Part shown: positions 1-6,481 of the stretch, in pieces | Numbering within the stretch: the stretch's first letter is position 1 | Layout: each line of letters starts with the position of its first letter | Source of the DNA: Candidatus Poribacteria bacterium | GTDB taxonomy: Bacteria; Poribacteria; WGA-4E; UBA9662 | Direction of reading: 5' to 3' | DNA: 7,488 nt | Assembly (NCBI GenBank): GCA_002729015.1 | Contig: PBVO01000141.1 | Location: 21,217-28,704, forward strand | The notes under the pieces: generated by a model | Told to the model about the DNA's origin: nothing | The model's input: the letters and a program-made list of their open reading frames with translations, nothing else | The model's database searches: none | Made by a program: the position numbers and the translations under genes

Positions 1-1
1 T

Positions 2-898
2 ATCAAAGGAACCAATTTTTTTTATTTGTCGACTTTTATCGAGGCAGATGCTCGAATCAAGTACAGATACATAAAAAATTTTGATGAGTATGAATTAGAT
101 CCAAAGAATAAGTTAATAATTAAGGAGCCAGATAATACTTACTCATGGTTACTTATGCCTGATTGTCAGGACATAAGTTATGAACAATCTTACAATAAAA
201 TCCAAGGTAGAATAAAATCATCAAGCTTTTTCAGTAGTATTTATGACCGAGAGCAAAATTTGAAAGTTTACCTGCCGCCTAATTATTCAGAAAAATCAGT
301 TCCACTTCCCGTGGCATATGTACATCTTGGTCGAGAGTCTTTAGAATTTGGGCAGGTTCACTTTGTTATTGATTCACTGATTACGCAAAACATAATTCGA
401 CCCATTATTTTAGTCCTAGAAATGAACTTAGATAATGATGAAGAAAAATACAGTGAATACTTTATCAACGAACTTATACCTTTTATTGACAAAACTTTTC
501 AAACTTTAACAAATTCAGAAAATAGACTAAAGATAGGCAACGGTAATTTAGGCTTTATTAGTTTATATACTGTCTTGAAAAACCCAAATATGGTTAGCAA
601 TGTAGCATGTCAATCTAGTTTTTATTGGGCCTTACAGCGAGAAAAGATTATCAACCAAATGATAGACAGCGCGGGATATCAGCCCATTAATATTTATCTT
701 GATTGGGGGAAATACGATATCAAACGAAGCAACATGGATGTAGAAGGACTTCGTGAAAGAAACAGCAGACTTTTTAATAAATTTTCTGATCTTGGGTATA
801 ATATTTCAGGTGGAGAATTAAATGCTGGCCACGGTTGGTCCAGTTGGAAGCTAGAGTTTGGTGAGATATTCAACTTTTTCGCTGAACAACAAAACTAA
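2..898 (+). CDS. Fes/esterase-D type alpha/beta-hydrolase, 5'-partial, probable pseudoenzyme
   Basis: The 3' part of a protein of the enterochelin-esterase-like (esterase D, PF00756) group. A TTG at 26 could be read as a start, but the frame is open back to position 2 and the extra residues (IKGTNFFYLS) run smoothly into a segment, DARIKYRY, typical of the end of the N-terminal E-set/CBM48-like domain in these enzymes, so the true start lies left of the window. Numbering from the TTG: linker with DPKN and LLMP to about residue 46; hydrolase core from about 60, with VYLPPNYSEK (81-90) and NELIPFIDKTF (148-158) as in the family. The nucleophile elbow, normally GxSxGG, reads GNGNLG (171-176): the serine position is Gly173 (codon 542-544). 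The likely acid Asp231 (WGKYD) and His269 (AGHGW) are kept. The frame is otherwise intact, which suggests a folded, non-hydrolytic protein rather than a decaying gene. Family call is firm; loss of activity is inference. Confidence 0.85.
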   Translation: MKGTNFFYLSTFIEADARIKYRYIKNFDEYELDPKNKLIIKEPDNTYSWLLMPDCQDISYEQSYNKIQGRIKSSSFFSSIYDREQNLKVYLPPNYSEKSVPLPVAYVHLGRESLEFGQVHFVIDSLITQNIIRPIILVLEMNLDNDEEKYSEYFINELIPFIDKTFQTLTNSENRLKIGNGNLGFISLYTVLKNPNMVSNVACQSSFYWALQREKIINQMIDSAGYQPINIYLDWGKYDIKRSNMDVEGLRERNSRLFNKFSDLGYNISGGELNAGHGWSSWKLEFGEIFNFFAEQQN

Positions 899-904
899 TT
901 GTTG
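887..904 (+). terminator. Weak hairpin over the esterase stop codon
   Basis: CAACAA (887-892) and TTGTTG (899-904) form a 6-bp AT-rich stem with the loop AACTAA, which contains the TAA stop. A T-rich stretch lies about 20 bases further on. The stem is short, so this is only a candidate terminator. Confidence 0.22.
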
Positions 905-1229
905 ATTTCCATTTCAGTTTATTTTTAAGTGGGTGATACTATTGTATATTCTGTGAGCCGATATGCTGTATACATAGATTCAGCCTATATATCTTAGTTA
1001 ATTAATAAATTTAACTTTTCATACACTAACTCATAGAAAAATTAGATCATTTGTTGATTAGGTAAACATCGATATTAATTATTCTCCCATCCGTTATGGC
1101 AATGGCAATTCTTCTTTACTACTGCCTCGTGTTGGTTAGCGTTCTATCTACTGAATTCAGTCTTCAAAAAAGTGAATGATGTAAATAACTTAGTCTAACC
1201 AAAAGTTACCATGAAAATAGTTTGTTGAA

Positions 1230-1275
1230 CTTACTCTCCTTTCAAGAAAATCTAGAAACCTTACTCTATTTTCAA
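1230..1275. repeat. Two-copy imperfect direct repeat, 30-base period
   Basis: CTTACTCTCCTTTCAA (1230-1245) recurs as CTTACTCTATTTTCAA (1260-1275): 14 of 16 bases agree and the copies start 30 bases apart, close to three helical turns. No third copy is visible at the same spacing. It could be a pair of protein-binding sites or chance in AT-rich sequence. Confidence 0.3.
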
Positions 1276-1303
1276 ATTAAATAGGGGATTCAAAAATAAA
1301 GAC

Positions 1304-1317
1304 GTAATCATGATTAC
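1304..1317. promoter_or_regulatory. Perfect 14-base palindrome, operator-like
   Basis: GTAATCATGATTAC is exactly self-complementary. It lies within the long gap and overlaps the ATG (1310) of a small possible ORF. A site of this size and symmetry suits a dimeric regulator, but no -10/-35 pair beside it is convincing and no regulator gene is in the window. Confidence 0.3.
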
Positions 1318-1466
1318 TGAAGTATCAAAGATAAGTCTTGAACAACAGCTAAAAAGATGATCGAAAAGATATTGCGAATGGTACACAAATTACTTTCAGA
1401 TCTTATAATTCATTATTGGAATTTCCACAGGTAACTTTGCACACTCACTTTTTGAATGTTAATTAA
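1310..1466 (+). pseudogene. Possible small ORF broken by one extra base
   Basis: From ATG 1310 a 16-codon frame (MITEVSKISLEQQLKR) ends at TGA 1358-1360. If one A is removed from the five-A run at 1351-1355, the frame continues through DDRKDIANGTQITF and further to TAA 1464-1466, giving about 51 residues with a plausible mixed composition. A purine-rich AGGGGAT lies about 20 bases before the ATG, too far for an ordinary ribosome-binding site. I recognise no family. It may be a remnant, a sequencing error in a homopolymer, or chance. Confidence 0.2.
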
Positions 1467-1754
1467 GAACGATAACGTCAGACAAGCCGTATTACTATAG
1501 GTACATTCCAAGGTTCATTTCGTCCTTTTTATCTTCACTCATTTTCGTATTTTTCATAATTATAGTAATATCTTATTAAATCTTTAGATTAGGAAAGGAG
1601 TTTTCGATCGAGAAGATACGGTTTTCGCTCTAAAAAAATGCGAATTTATATTATTTACTAATTTGTAATTGAAAGTAACCAGTATCAAAACCATGGTTCC
1701 TAATTCAAGATACTAGTCAAATTTGTCTCTAATGAATCCTAGTATACCTCCCCC

Positions 1755-1762
1755 TAATTTTG
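1755..1762 (+). promoter_or_regulatory. Possible Bacteroidota-type -7 element before the DoxX-like gene
   Basis: TAATTTTG fits the TAnnTTTG consensus of Bacteroidota primary-sigma promoters and ends 28 bases before the ATG. The expected TTG at about 20 bases upstream is missing; the nearest TTTG (1722-1725) is 29 bases away, so only half of the promoter is supported. Confidence 0.25.
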
Positions 1763-1790
1763 TGATCAGTGATATTACTCAGAAATCAAA

Positions 1791-2231
1791 ATGGTCAATT
1801 TAAATTTGAAAATAGTCCTTCAACATGTTTTTTCGGCTCTTATGGGACTCTTTTTCGTATTAGTTGGTATAAAGCATTTTACGGATCCTGCATGGTTTGA
1901 ACCAATTGTGCCGGATATACTAGGGAACTCAAGAATCTGGGTATATATAAGTGGTGTGCCTGAGGTTTTGCTAGGAGTAGCAATTCTCATCCCGAAATAC
2001 CGGACTTGGGCAGGTCCATCAATTGCCCTTCTTCTGATAATCCTTTATTGGGCTAATCTCAACATGTGGATAAACGACATTCCTCTCAATGGAAAAACAT
2101 ATGCGGCTAGGTGGCACATATTACGTGGGTTAGCTCAAATTGTTCTGATCAGTATTGCCTTATGGTTAAGTGATTGGTCGATTTCTATTTTTGCCAAAAA
2201 GAAAGCTAAATATGAATCGTATGATAAGTGA
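1791..2231 (+). CDS. DoxX-like four-helix membrane protein
   Basis: A 146-residue inner-membrane protein of the DoxX/DoxX-like family. Four hydrophobic spans are visible at about residues 8-27, 48-67, 72-91 and 108-129. The segment GIKHFTDPAWFEPIVP after the first helix, and YISGVPEVLLGVAILIP in the second, are the family's hallmark stretches; a basic tail (KKKAK, 136-140) should lie in the cytoplasm. Length is normal for the family. Members are small integral membrane proteins; a few are linked to thiosulfate:quinone oxidoreductase or oxidative stress, but most have no established reaction, and nothing nearby indicates one here. ATG 1791 is the natural start, placing the first helix right at the N-terminus; no clear Shine-Dalgarno sequence precedes it. 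The gene stands alone, with a hairpin 25 bases after the stop. Confidence 0.88.
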   Translation: MVNLNLKIVLQHVFSALMGLFFVLVGIKHFTDPAWFEPIVPDILGNSRIWVYISGVPEVLLGVAILIPKYRTWAGPSIALLLIILYWANLNMWINDIPLNGKTYAARWHILRGLAQIVLISIALWLSDWSISIFAKKKAKYESYDK

Positions 2232-2585
2232 TATTGATTAATTTATTGTTTCTAAGTTCATCATAGTTGTCTTTAGTACAATTATGATGAAAGAATTGGA
2301 TTTACCCTCTATCACTGTTTTACCCAAATAGTTTCAAATTTTATCTTATCTGATTTTCATCTATTACACACAGATATTAGTAGCGAAAACATGCCAAATG
2401 TAAAATTTCTGCCCCATCATATTGAGCATTTATAGTCCGATTTATTCTTCGCTAATTTTCGTTTTAATAGCCACCTAAATGTATGTATTCTTAATGATTA
2501 ATTGTTCTAATTTGCTACCCCCTCTCACCTTTACGAAACAATAACGATTCTGTATCATACCTGTACAATCTAAAGATAATTAAAG
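2232..2585. other. AT-rich intergenic region upstream of the methyltransferase unit
   Basis: About 350 bases without an ORF of note. Apart from the hairpin at 2257-2291 it holds a short palindrome, TTAATGATTAA (2491-2501), and a CT-rich patch ending TACCCCCTC (2516-2524). A TATCAT (2553-2558) lies near the methyltransferase start but has no convincing -35 partner. The final bases before ATG 2586 are A-rich with AAAGAT repeated (2572-2577 and 2582-2587), a style of translation start seen in Bacteroidota instead of a strong Shine-Dalgarno site. Confidence 0.5.
2257..2291 (+). terminator. Strong hairpin after the DoxX-like gene
   Basis: Bases 2257-2270 (TTCATCATAGTTGT) pair with 2278-2291 (ACAATTATGATGAA): a 14-bp stem with one G-T wobble and a 7-base loop, CTTTAGT. 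It begins 25 bases after the stop codon. There is no T run after it, so it may terminate weakly, protect the transcript 3' end, or act in both directions. Confidence 0.55.
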
Positions 2586-3350
2586 ATGAATCTTACTCAA
2601 AAGAAAAAGGATCTACTGAAACAAGAATGGTTAAAGCTTTCGTCTCCTTGGATCAAAGAAACTCGTGAAGGTCGTAATTCTCATAGAAACGGATTATTGG
2701 ATCAACCGATGTTAGAGGCTTGTGGACACGTAAAAGGGTTACGAATTCTTGATTGTGGATGTGGAGAGGGCCGTTTTGGTCGAATCCTGACGCAGCGTGG
2801 TGCCAGTTATGTATTGGGTCTGGATCTTTGTGAGCCAATGATCAGAGCGGCTAGGGAATTACAGCCAAGCCGTAATGAATATAGAATAGCTGATGTACAA
2901 GATTTGTCTTTTCTTGCAGACCAGAGTTTCGATCTGGTTGTTTCCTATCTCAACCAATGTGATTTACCTGACTTTATGGCTAATACGAGAGAAGTATATA
3001 GAATTCTCAGAAATGAAGGACGATTCGTTATCGCCAATTTACACCCGATGAGATCAGCTGGAGAAGGCTGGTATAAGTCAGAAGATGGGATTAAACAACA
3101 CGTAATGTTAGATCGTTATTTTGAAGAAAATGAGCGTCATTGGAAAATGATGGGAGAGAGTTTGACCAATTTCCATCGGACATTATCAACCTATATACAA
3201 GGATTTATAGAGGTTGGATTTGATATCGAGGCGATAATCGAGCCTACTCTTAATAAAAAGAAATCGGTAGAATTCCCGGATCTATTGGATGAACTGAGGG
3301 TTCCCAATTTTATAATATATTGTCTAAATAAGACCTCCGATCAACCATAA
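2586..3350 (+). CDS. Class I SAM-dependent methyltransferase (Methyltransf_11 type)
   Basis: A 254-residue cytoplasmic enzyme that should transfer a methyl group from S-adenosylmethionine; the acceptor is unknown. The Rossmann-fold motifs are complete: motif I ILDCGCGEG (54-62), the ribose-binding acidic residue Asp80 in VLGLDL, ADVQDL (102-107) for the adenine, FDLVVSYL (115-122) for motif IV, and ILRNEGRFVIANLHP (140-154). The C-terminal third (FHRTLSTYIQGFIEVGF, then RVPNFIIYCL) is a substrate-side cap typical of the UbiE/YcgJ-like small-molecule methyltransferases. ATG 2586 follows an A-rich stretch with no good Shine-Dalgarno site. The TrpF-like gene begins 18 bases after the stop, in the same reading frame, so the two are probably co-transcribed. 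Methyltransferase identity is secure; substrate cannot be told from sequence. Confidence 0.92.
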   Translation: MNLTQKKKDLLKQEWLKLSSPWIKETREGRNSHRNGLLDQPMLEACGHVKGLRILDCGCGEGRFGRILTQRGASYVLGLDLCEPMIRAARELQPSRNEYRIADVQDLSFLADQSFDLVVSYLNQCDLPDFMANTREVYRILRNEGRFVIANLHPMRSAGEGWYKSEDGIKQHVMLDRYFEENERHWKMMGESLTNFHRTLSTYIQGFIEVGFDIEAIIEPTLNKKKSVEFPDLLDELRVPNFIIYCLNKTSDQP

Positions 3351-3368
3351 AATATTCCGGCTTCGATA

Positions 3369-4022
3369 GTGACAAGGGTTAAAATTTGTTGTATTGCTTC
3401 AGTTGAAGAAGCAAATTTAGCTATTAACTTTGGTGCTTGGGCTTTGGGATTAGTTGGACATATGCCTAGTGGTCCTGGGGTTATCTCAGATCTGGCTATT
3501 GCAAAAATTACTTCCTCTGTCCCAAGTTATATCAAGACTTGCTTACTGACCAGTGAAACTACTGCAGATGGAATTATTACACATCACAGAAAAACATCGA
3601 CAAATATGATTCAGATTGTTGATTCTGTTGATCGTAAAGTCTATGAAGTCTTAAGAAAAGAATTACCGAAAGTGTCCATTGTGCAAGTAGTACACGTAAC
3701 TGATCGATCTGTGATCGATACCGCCCTAAAAATTACATCTTACGTTGATTATCTGTTATTAGACAGTGGTAATCCTAATTTAGCAATTAGGGAATTAGGA
3801 GGGACAGGTCGAACTCATAATTGGGAATTGTCTGCAGAAATTGTTGAAAGGAGTTCGATTCCTGTGTTTCTGGCAGGGGGATTAGGAGGAGATAACGTTA
3901 AAAGTGCAATCGAAAAAGTAAACCCTTTTGGGATAGATCTATGTAGTAAGATTAGAACAAAGAACAGGTTAGATCAGAAAAAACTTCAGATTTTAATGGA
4001 AAGAGTAACGGAAAATTCATAG
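3369..4022 (+). CDS. TrpF-like (beta/alpha)8-barrel protein, divergent phosphoribosylanthranilate isomerase family
   Basis: A 217-residue protein with the length and core motifs of phosphoribosylanthranilate isomerase (PF00697). Cys7 in VKICCI matches the catalytic cysteine and Asp132 in LLLDSG the catalytic aspartate; GGTGRTHNW (144-152) and LAGGLGGDNV (168-177) are family phosphate-site loops. Differences: the loop that in TrpF carries the substrate-positioning arginine (S-x-R-Y) reads PSGPGVI (33-39) here, and the last phosphate loop is DLCSKIRT (190-197) in place of the usual DVSSGVE. These features recall a set of TrpF homologues outside tryptophan operons that are annotated as the isomerase by similarity; that recollection is not checked. 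No other trp gene is in the window. The start is GTG 3369, fixed by the TAA at 3348 and by the need to begin just before the first beta strand; no Shine-Dalgarno site is visible. True TrpF activity is possible but doubtful. Confidence 0.85.
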   Translation: MTRVKICCIASVEEANLAINFGAWALGLVGHMPSGPGVISDLAIAKITSSVPSYIKTCLLTSETTADGIITHHRKTSTNMIQIVDSVDRKVYEVLRKELPKVSIVQVVHVTDRSVIDTALKITSYVDYLLLDSGNPNLAIRELGGTGRTHNWELSAEIVERSSIPVFLAGGLGGDNVKSAIEKVNPFGIDLCSKIRTKNRLDQKKLQILMERVTENS

Positions 4023-4232
4023 AATCACCTCGCTTTGAATATCTCTAGTTAAGTTAATTTCAGTCCGTATTCGAAAAAGAAACACACTGTTGAATCTATA
4101 AGAGTATTCCACACAACAAGCATTCGAGCGTACACCGGTTTATCTTTCGAGCCAATTTCAGTAAGAAATTACTTAAGAAACAAACGTGAATTTTGATTTG
4201 GACGCCGACGATCTAGATACCGAGTGAGCAAA

Positions 4233-4260
4233 AACTAACCCTTTCAGAGATTCTTTAGTT
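4233..4260 (-). terminator. Candidate terminator of the ankyrin gene
   Basis: On the minus strand AACTAA (4260-4255) pairs with TTAGTT (4238-4233), and the right arm runs into TTTGC, giving five Ts in a row. It starts about 36 bases after the ankyrin stop codon. The stem is only 6 bp with a 16-base loop. The rest of the convergent gap 4023-4295 shows only a 6-bp hairpin, AATTTC/GAAATT (4154-4170), and no gene. Confidence 0.3.
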
Positions 4261-4295
4261 ATTTAACATAAAAAACTCTTCAATATCTATCCTGT

Positions 4296-5660
4296 TTACT
4301 CGGCCTGCAATTGTTTGTCCTTTATCACATGCCTCAGGTAAGCTACTACTTTGTCTTGGCCATTATATTTAGCCCACCCCAAAGCATCTGATTGGTATCT
4401 AAAGTCTTTAATTGTTGGGTCCGAACCTCGTTCAATTAGAAATTGAACCATATCTAATTTACCAAAAAAAGCCAAGTGGTGTAGGATAGTAGCGGGTTCA
4501 TGTAAACTCCACTCGGCATCTATATCAGCACCTTGGTCTATTAAATAATTAGCTATGTCCTTATGTTGGTTCATGCAAGCAAGAGCCAAGCCAGCAGCTA
4601 AATCTGCATTCATGTGGTGGTCCAGGTAAGTTTTTACTTTCGATAAATCACCCAACCCTGCTAAAGTCGGCAGATCGTACGGGGGTGTCCATAGGTCCTT
4701 CAACAATTCCACCATCTCACGATTTCCATATTCAATGGCGTAGACTAAAGCATTGGAGTTCGGGCGAGAATTGGTCTTACCGATATATGCCCCTGAATCC
4801 AATAATAATTTGGCAAATAAGTACCCATCCGAATAAGCCGCCAATTCAAGTAGAGCTACTTGCTGCCTTATAAACTGTCGACTGAGTAGTGATGGTGTTT
4901 CTTCTACAACATACTGGAATAAGTTCATATCTCCGTTGACAACAGCAACCTCAGCCTGAATTAGTTGATACATTTCCCACGCAGGCAATGTATCATTCAT
5001 AATGATTTGACTTCGGTGTTGAATCATATAGGATAGAAAATCGGGCTCACATTTCCCCTTGATTCTTTGGCATAACTCTTGGTCTATTTCTACCAACTGT
5101 TCTAAAAGAAGTTTGGCTGTCGATTTATGATTGAACCGAATAGCATATCGCAAAGCATCGGCAATCAACCATTTATCTGTCAATTCACCATTTTGATCTT
5201 TCCATACGTAATGAAGAGGATCGGAAGTACTCCTCAGCCAATTAGTTGGTGGTGCTGTATTTACCCTAATATTTTCACTTAGTAACCAATTTTTAATTTC
5301 TTTGGTCTGACCTAGAGCTGCTACAACCCTAAGACAGACTGGTAGCTCGTTTTCTTGCCTTAACCACTCAATCATTGGAAAATCAGCTGTACTAAGAGCT
5401 CTTAGACAGAATTTAGCGTCAATTACAGCACCATGTCTTTTCAGGATATCAGCGCATTCGGGCGTTGACCAGAAATCAGGTTCATCTCCCGAGAAATTAG
5501 CATACGAAAGTGTATGATGGATAAGGGGTTGATCGGATATGACCACCTCGGAGTTGTGTAGTAAGTCGGAGTATTTTCCTAGTAGTTGATGAAGAGACTC
5601 TGAGTCTTTTTGCTCGATAAATAAAACAGCTTGTCTGAATGCCTGAGATCTGTTTGTCAT
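4296..5660 (-). CDS. Ankyrin-repeat protein, 454 residues
   Basis: A soluble protein without signal peptide or membrane span, built of ankyrin-type helix pairs. The clearest repeats are C-terminal: about residues 268-293 (LAAYSDGYLFAKLLLDSGA), 303-322 (ALVYAIEYGNREMVELL), 355-383 (DIANYLIDQGADIDAEW), 388-416 (LHHLAFFGKLDMVQFLIERG) and 423-443 (ALGWAKYNGQDKVVAYL). The first 250 residues are more degenerate, with ankyrin-like pieces such as ADILKRHGAVIDA (70-82) and ALRYAIRFNHKSTAKLLLEQ (169-188). Ankyrin arrays bind other proteins; there is no catalytic domain, so the partner and role are unknown. The ATG is preceded by AGGGAAG at a suitable distance, the best ribosome-binding site in the window. 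It lies 74 bases downstream of the lipoprotein gene on the same strand and may share its transcript. Confidence 0.9.
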   Translation of the reverse strand: MTNRSQAFRQAVLFIEQKDSESLHQLLGKYSDLLHNSEVVISDQPLIHHTLSYANFSGDEPDFWSTPECADILKRHGAVIDAKFCLRALSTADFPMIEWLRQENELPVCLRVVAALGQTKEIKNWLLSENIRVNTAPPTNWLRSTSDPLHYVWKDQNGELTDKWLIADALRYAIRFNHKSTAKLLLEQLVEIDQELCQRIKGKCEPDFLSYMIQHRSQIIMNDTLPAWEMYQLIQAEVAVVNGDMNLFQYVVEETPSLLSRQFIRQQVALLELAAYSDGYLFAKLLLDSGAYIGKTNSRPNSNALVYAIEYGNREMVELLKDLWTPPYDLPTLAGLGDLSKVKTYLDHHMNADLAAGLALACMNQHKDIANYLIDQGADIDAEWSLHEPATILHHLAFFGKLDMVQFLIERGSDPTIKDFRYQSDALGWAKYNGQDKVVAYLRHVIKDKQLQAE

Positions 5661-5734
5661 TTTTCTTCCCTAATTAATAGCTATCCAGTTAGGTGTCAGT
5701 ACGCCATTGTAATTAACATTTGATCCAATTATTT

Positions 5735-6481
5735 TTAATCGATCGAGATTTCTATTTCGGTTACATGCTGGTTCCTACCACCAAAGTCGTATCGATGATA
5801 GAGTTCTCGGTACAAAACTTCTGTATATTTATAACCAGCTTCTGCCGCCCTACGTTCCCAATTAATTTTCTGCCAACCGCTATTCTTCTGATAGGGAAAT
5901 GGGCCGATATACAGAATGCTACATACTTTCAAAGCTGGTAAGTGAACCAATTTGAACTTAGTAGATGGCAGCGTGTTTGTATTAACCTGATTTACTACAA
6001 CACCTGTTTGGAAGATCATGGCTTTTTGAGCTTCATCCACCCAGTTGTATAGGTAAATTTCTTCCGGTGTGTCAAATCCTCTGACAATTTGATACTTTTT
6101 CATAAAAAACCTAAGATCATCGAGCTCCATGTAGGGCAACATCTCTGTTCCTAATTGAATAGGCTCAGGGCTACTCTTGACTAGGAATTGGGTGGGTTGA
6201 TAGTATTTGACCACGGGTACCGTAATAATATATTCTTCACCAGCCTCTGCTACTTGATATTTTTTTTGGTCAACTATTGAGAGGACGTGGCTTGTTTTCA
6301 TGGTAATTCTCAGTGGGTAATGGGTCTCTCGGTCTGTTGTAGAATCGTTCAAGCTTGGAAAACTATTGGGATAGTCAGTTATGAATTGTTTCCTGCAACC
6401 AGTTAGGCCTAAAAGCAAATTCAGGCCCGCATATAGCCACAGGCAAAAATTACTAAACCAAGGTTTGAAAAAATTACCCAT
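5735..6481 (-). CDS. Lipoprotein with a GyrI-like ligand-binding domain
   Basis: The N-terminus has a hydrophobic stretch (FCLWLYAGLNLLLGL) ending in the lipobox LTGC, with the lipidated cysteine at residue 29, so the mature protein should be anchored on the outer face of a membrane. After a Ser/Thr/Asp-rich linker, the last half resembles the GyrI-like/AraC effector-binding fold (PF06445): a segment with IYLYNWVDE and FQTGVVVN (about 142-164), then LVHLPALKVCSILYIGPF (178-195), a W-x(6)-AEAGY helix (203-217), and the closing strand VTEIEISI that matches the family's TEIxIP ending. Such domains bind small hydrophobic ligands; in this protein there is no DNA-binding part. I chose ATG 6481 (248 residues), with GGGA seven bases upstream; a TTG at 6493 would add four residues. 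Lipoprotein call is strong; GyrI-like assignment moderate, with a SOUL-type heme-binding relative as the alternative. Confidence 0.75.
   Translation of the reverse strand: MGNFFKPWFSNFCLWLYAGLNLLLGLTGCRKQFITDYPNSFPSLNDSTTDRETHYPLRITMKTSHVLSIVDQKKYQVAEAGEEYIITVPVVKYYQPTQFLVKSSPEPIQLGTEMLPYMELDDLRFFMKKYQIVRGFDTPEEIYLYNWVDEAQKAMIFQTGVVVNQVNTNTLPSTKFKLVHLPALKVCSILYIGPFPYQKNSGWQKINWERRAAEAGYKYTEVLYRELYHRYDFGGRNQHVTEIEISID

Larger units (their letters stand above)
899..1790. other. Long AT-rich gap without a convincing gene
   Basis: About 890 bases between the esterase and the DoxX-like gene. No frame on either strand stays open long enough to be persuasive. What can be seen: a hydrophobic 27-codon ORF at 1096-1179 without a ribosome-binding site; a short direct repeat (1230-1245 and 1260-1275); a perfect 14-base palindrome at 1304-1317; a possible frameshifted 50-codon ORF at 1310-1466; and a 20-codon ORF on the minus strand (1557 down to 1495, beginning MKNTKMSEDK). 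None matches a family I know. The stretch could be decayed coding sequence, an untranslated leader with control elements, or a small RNA locus; the sequence alone does not decide. Confidence 0.6.

Noticed and set aside
1495..1557. Minus-strand 20-codon ORF beginning MKNTKMSEDK
   Set aside because: Too short, without a ribosome-binding site or recognisable relatives; AT-rich DNA gives such frames by chance.
2653..2838. Minus-strand ORF of 61 codons
   Set aside because: It is antisense to methyltransferase motif I, and the histidine/proline-rich translation is what the reverse of a glycine- and cysteine-rich loop gives.
3369..4022. Straight annotation as trpF of a tryptophan operon
   Set aside because: No trp neighbours are present and two substrate-binding loops depart from true TrpF, so the gene symbol was withheld.
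4685..4873. Plus-strand ORF of 62 codons
   Set aside because: It is wholly antisense to the ankyrin gene and has an implausible composition rich in proline and histidine.
4296..5660. Ankyrin protein as an immunity protein or secreted effector
   Set aside because: There is no toxin partner, secretion signal or effector domain in the window; ankyrin repeats alone do not indicate either role.
5720..5941. Plus-strand ORF of 73 codons
   Set aside because: It lies opposite the lipoprotein gene, has no ribosome-binding site, and its translation resembles no family; the minus-strand frame carries clear domain motifs.
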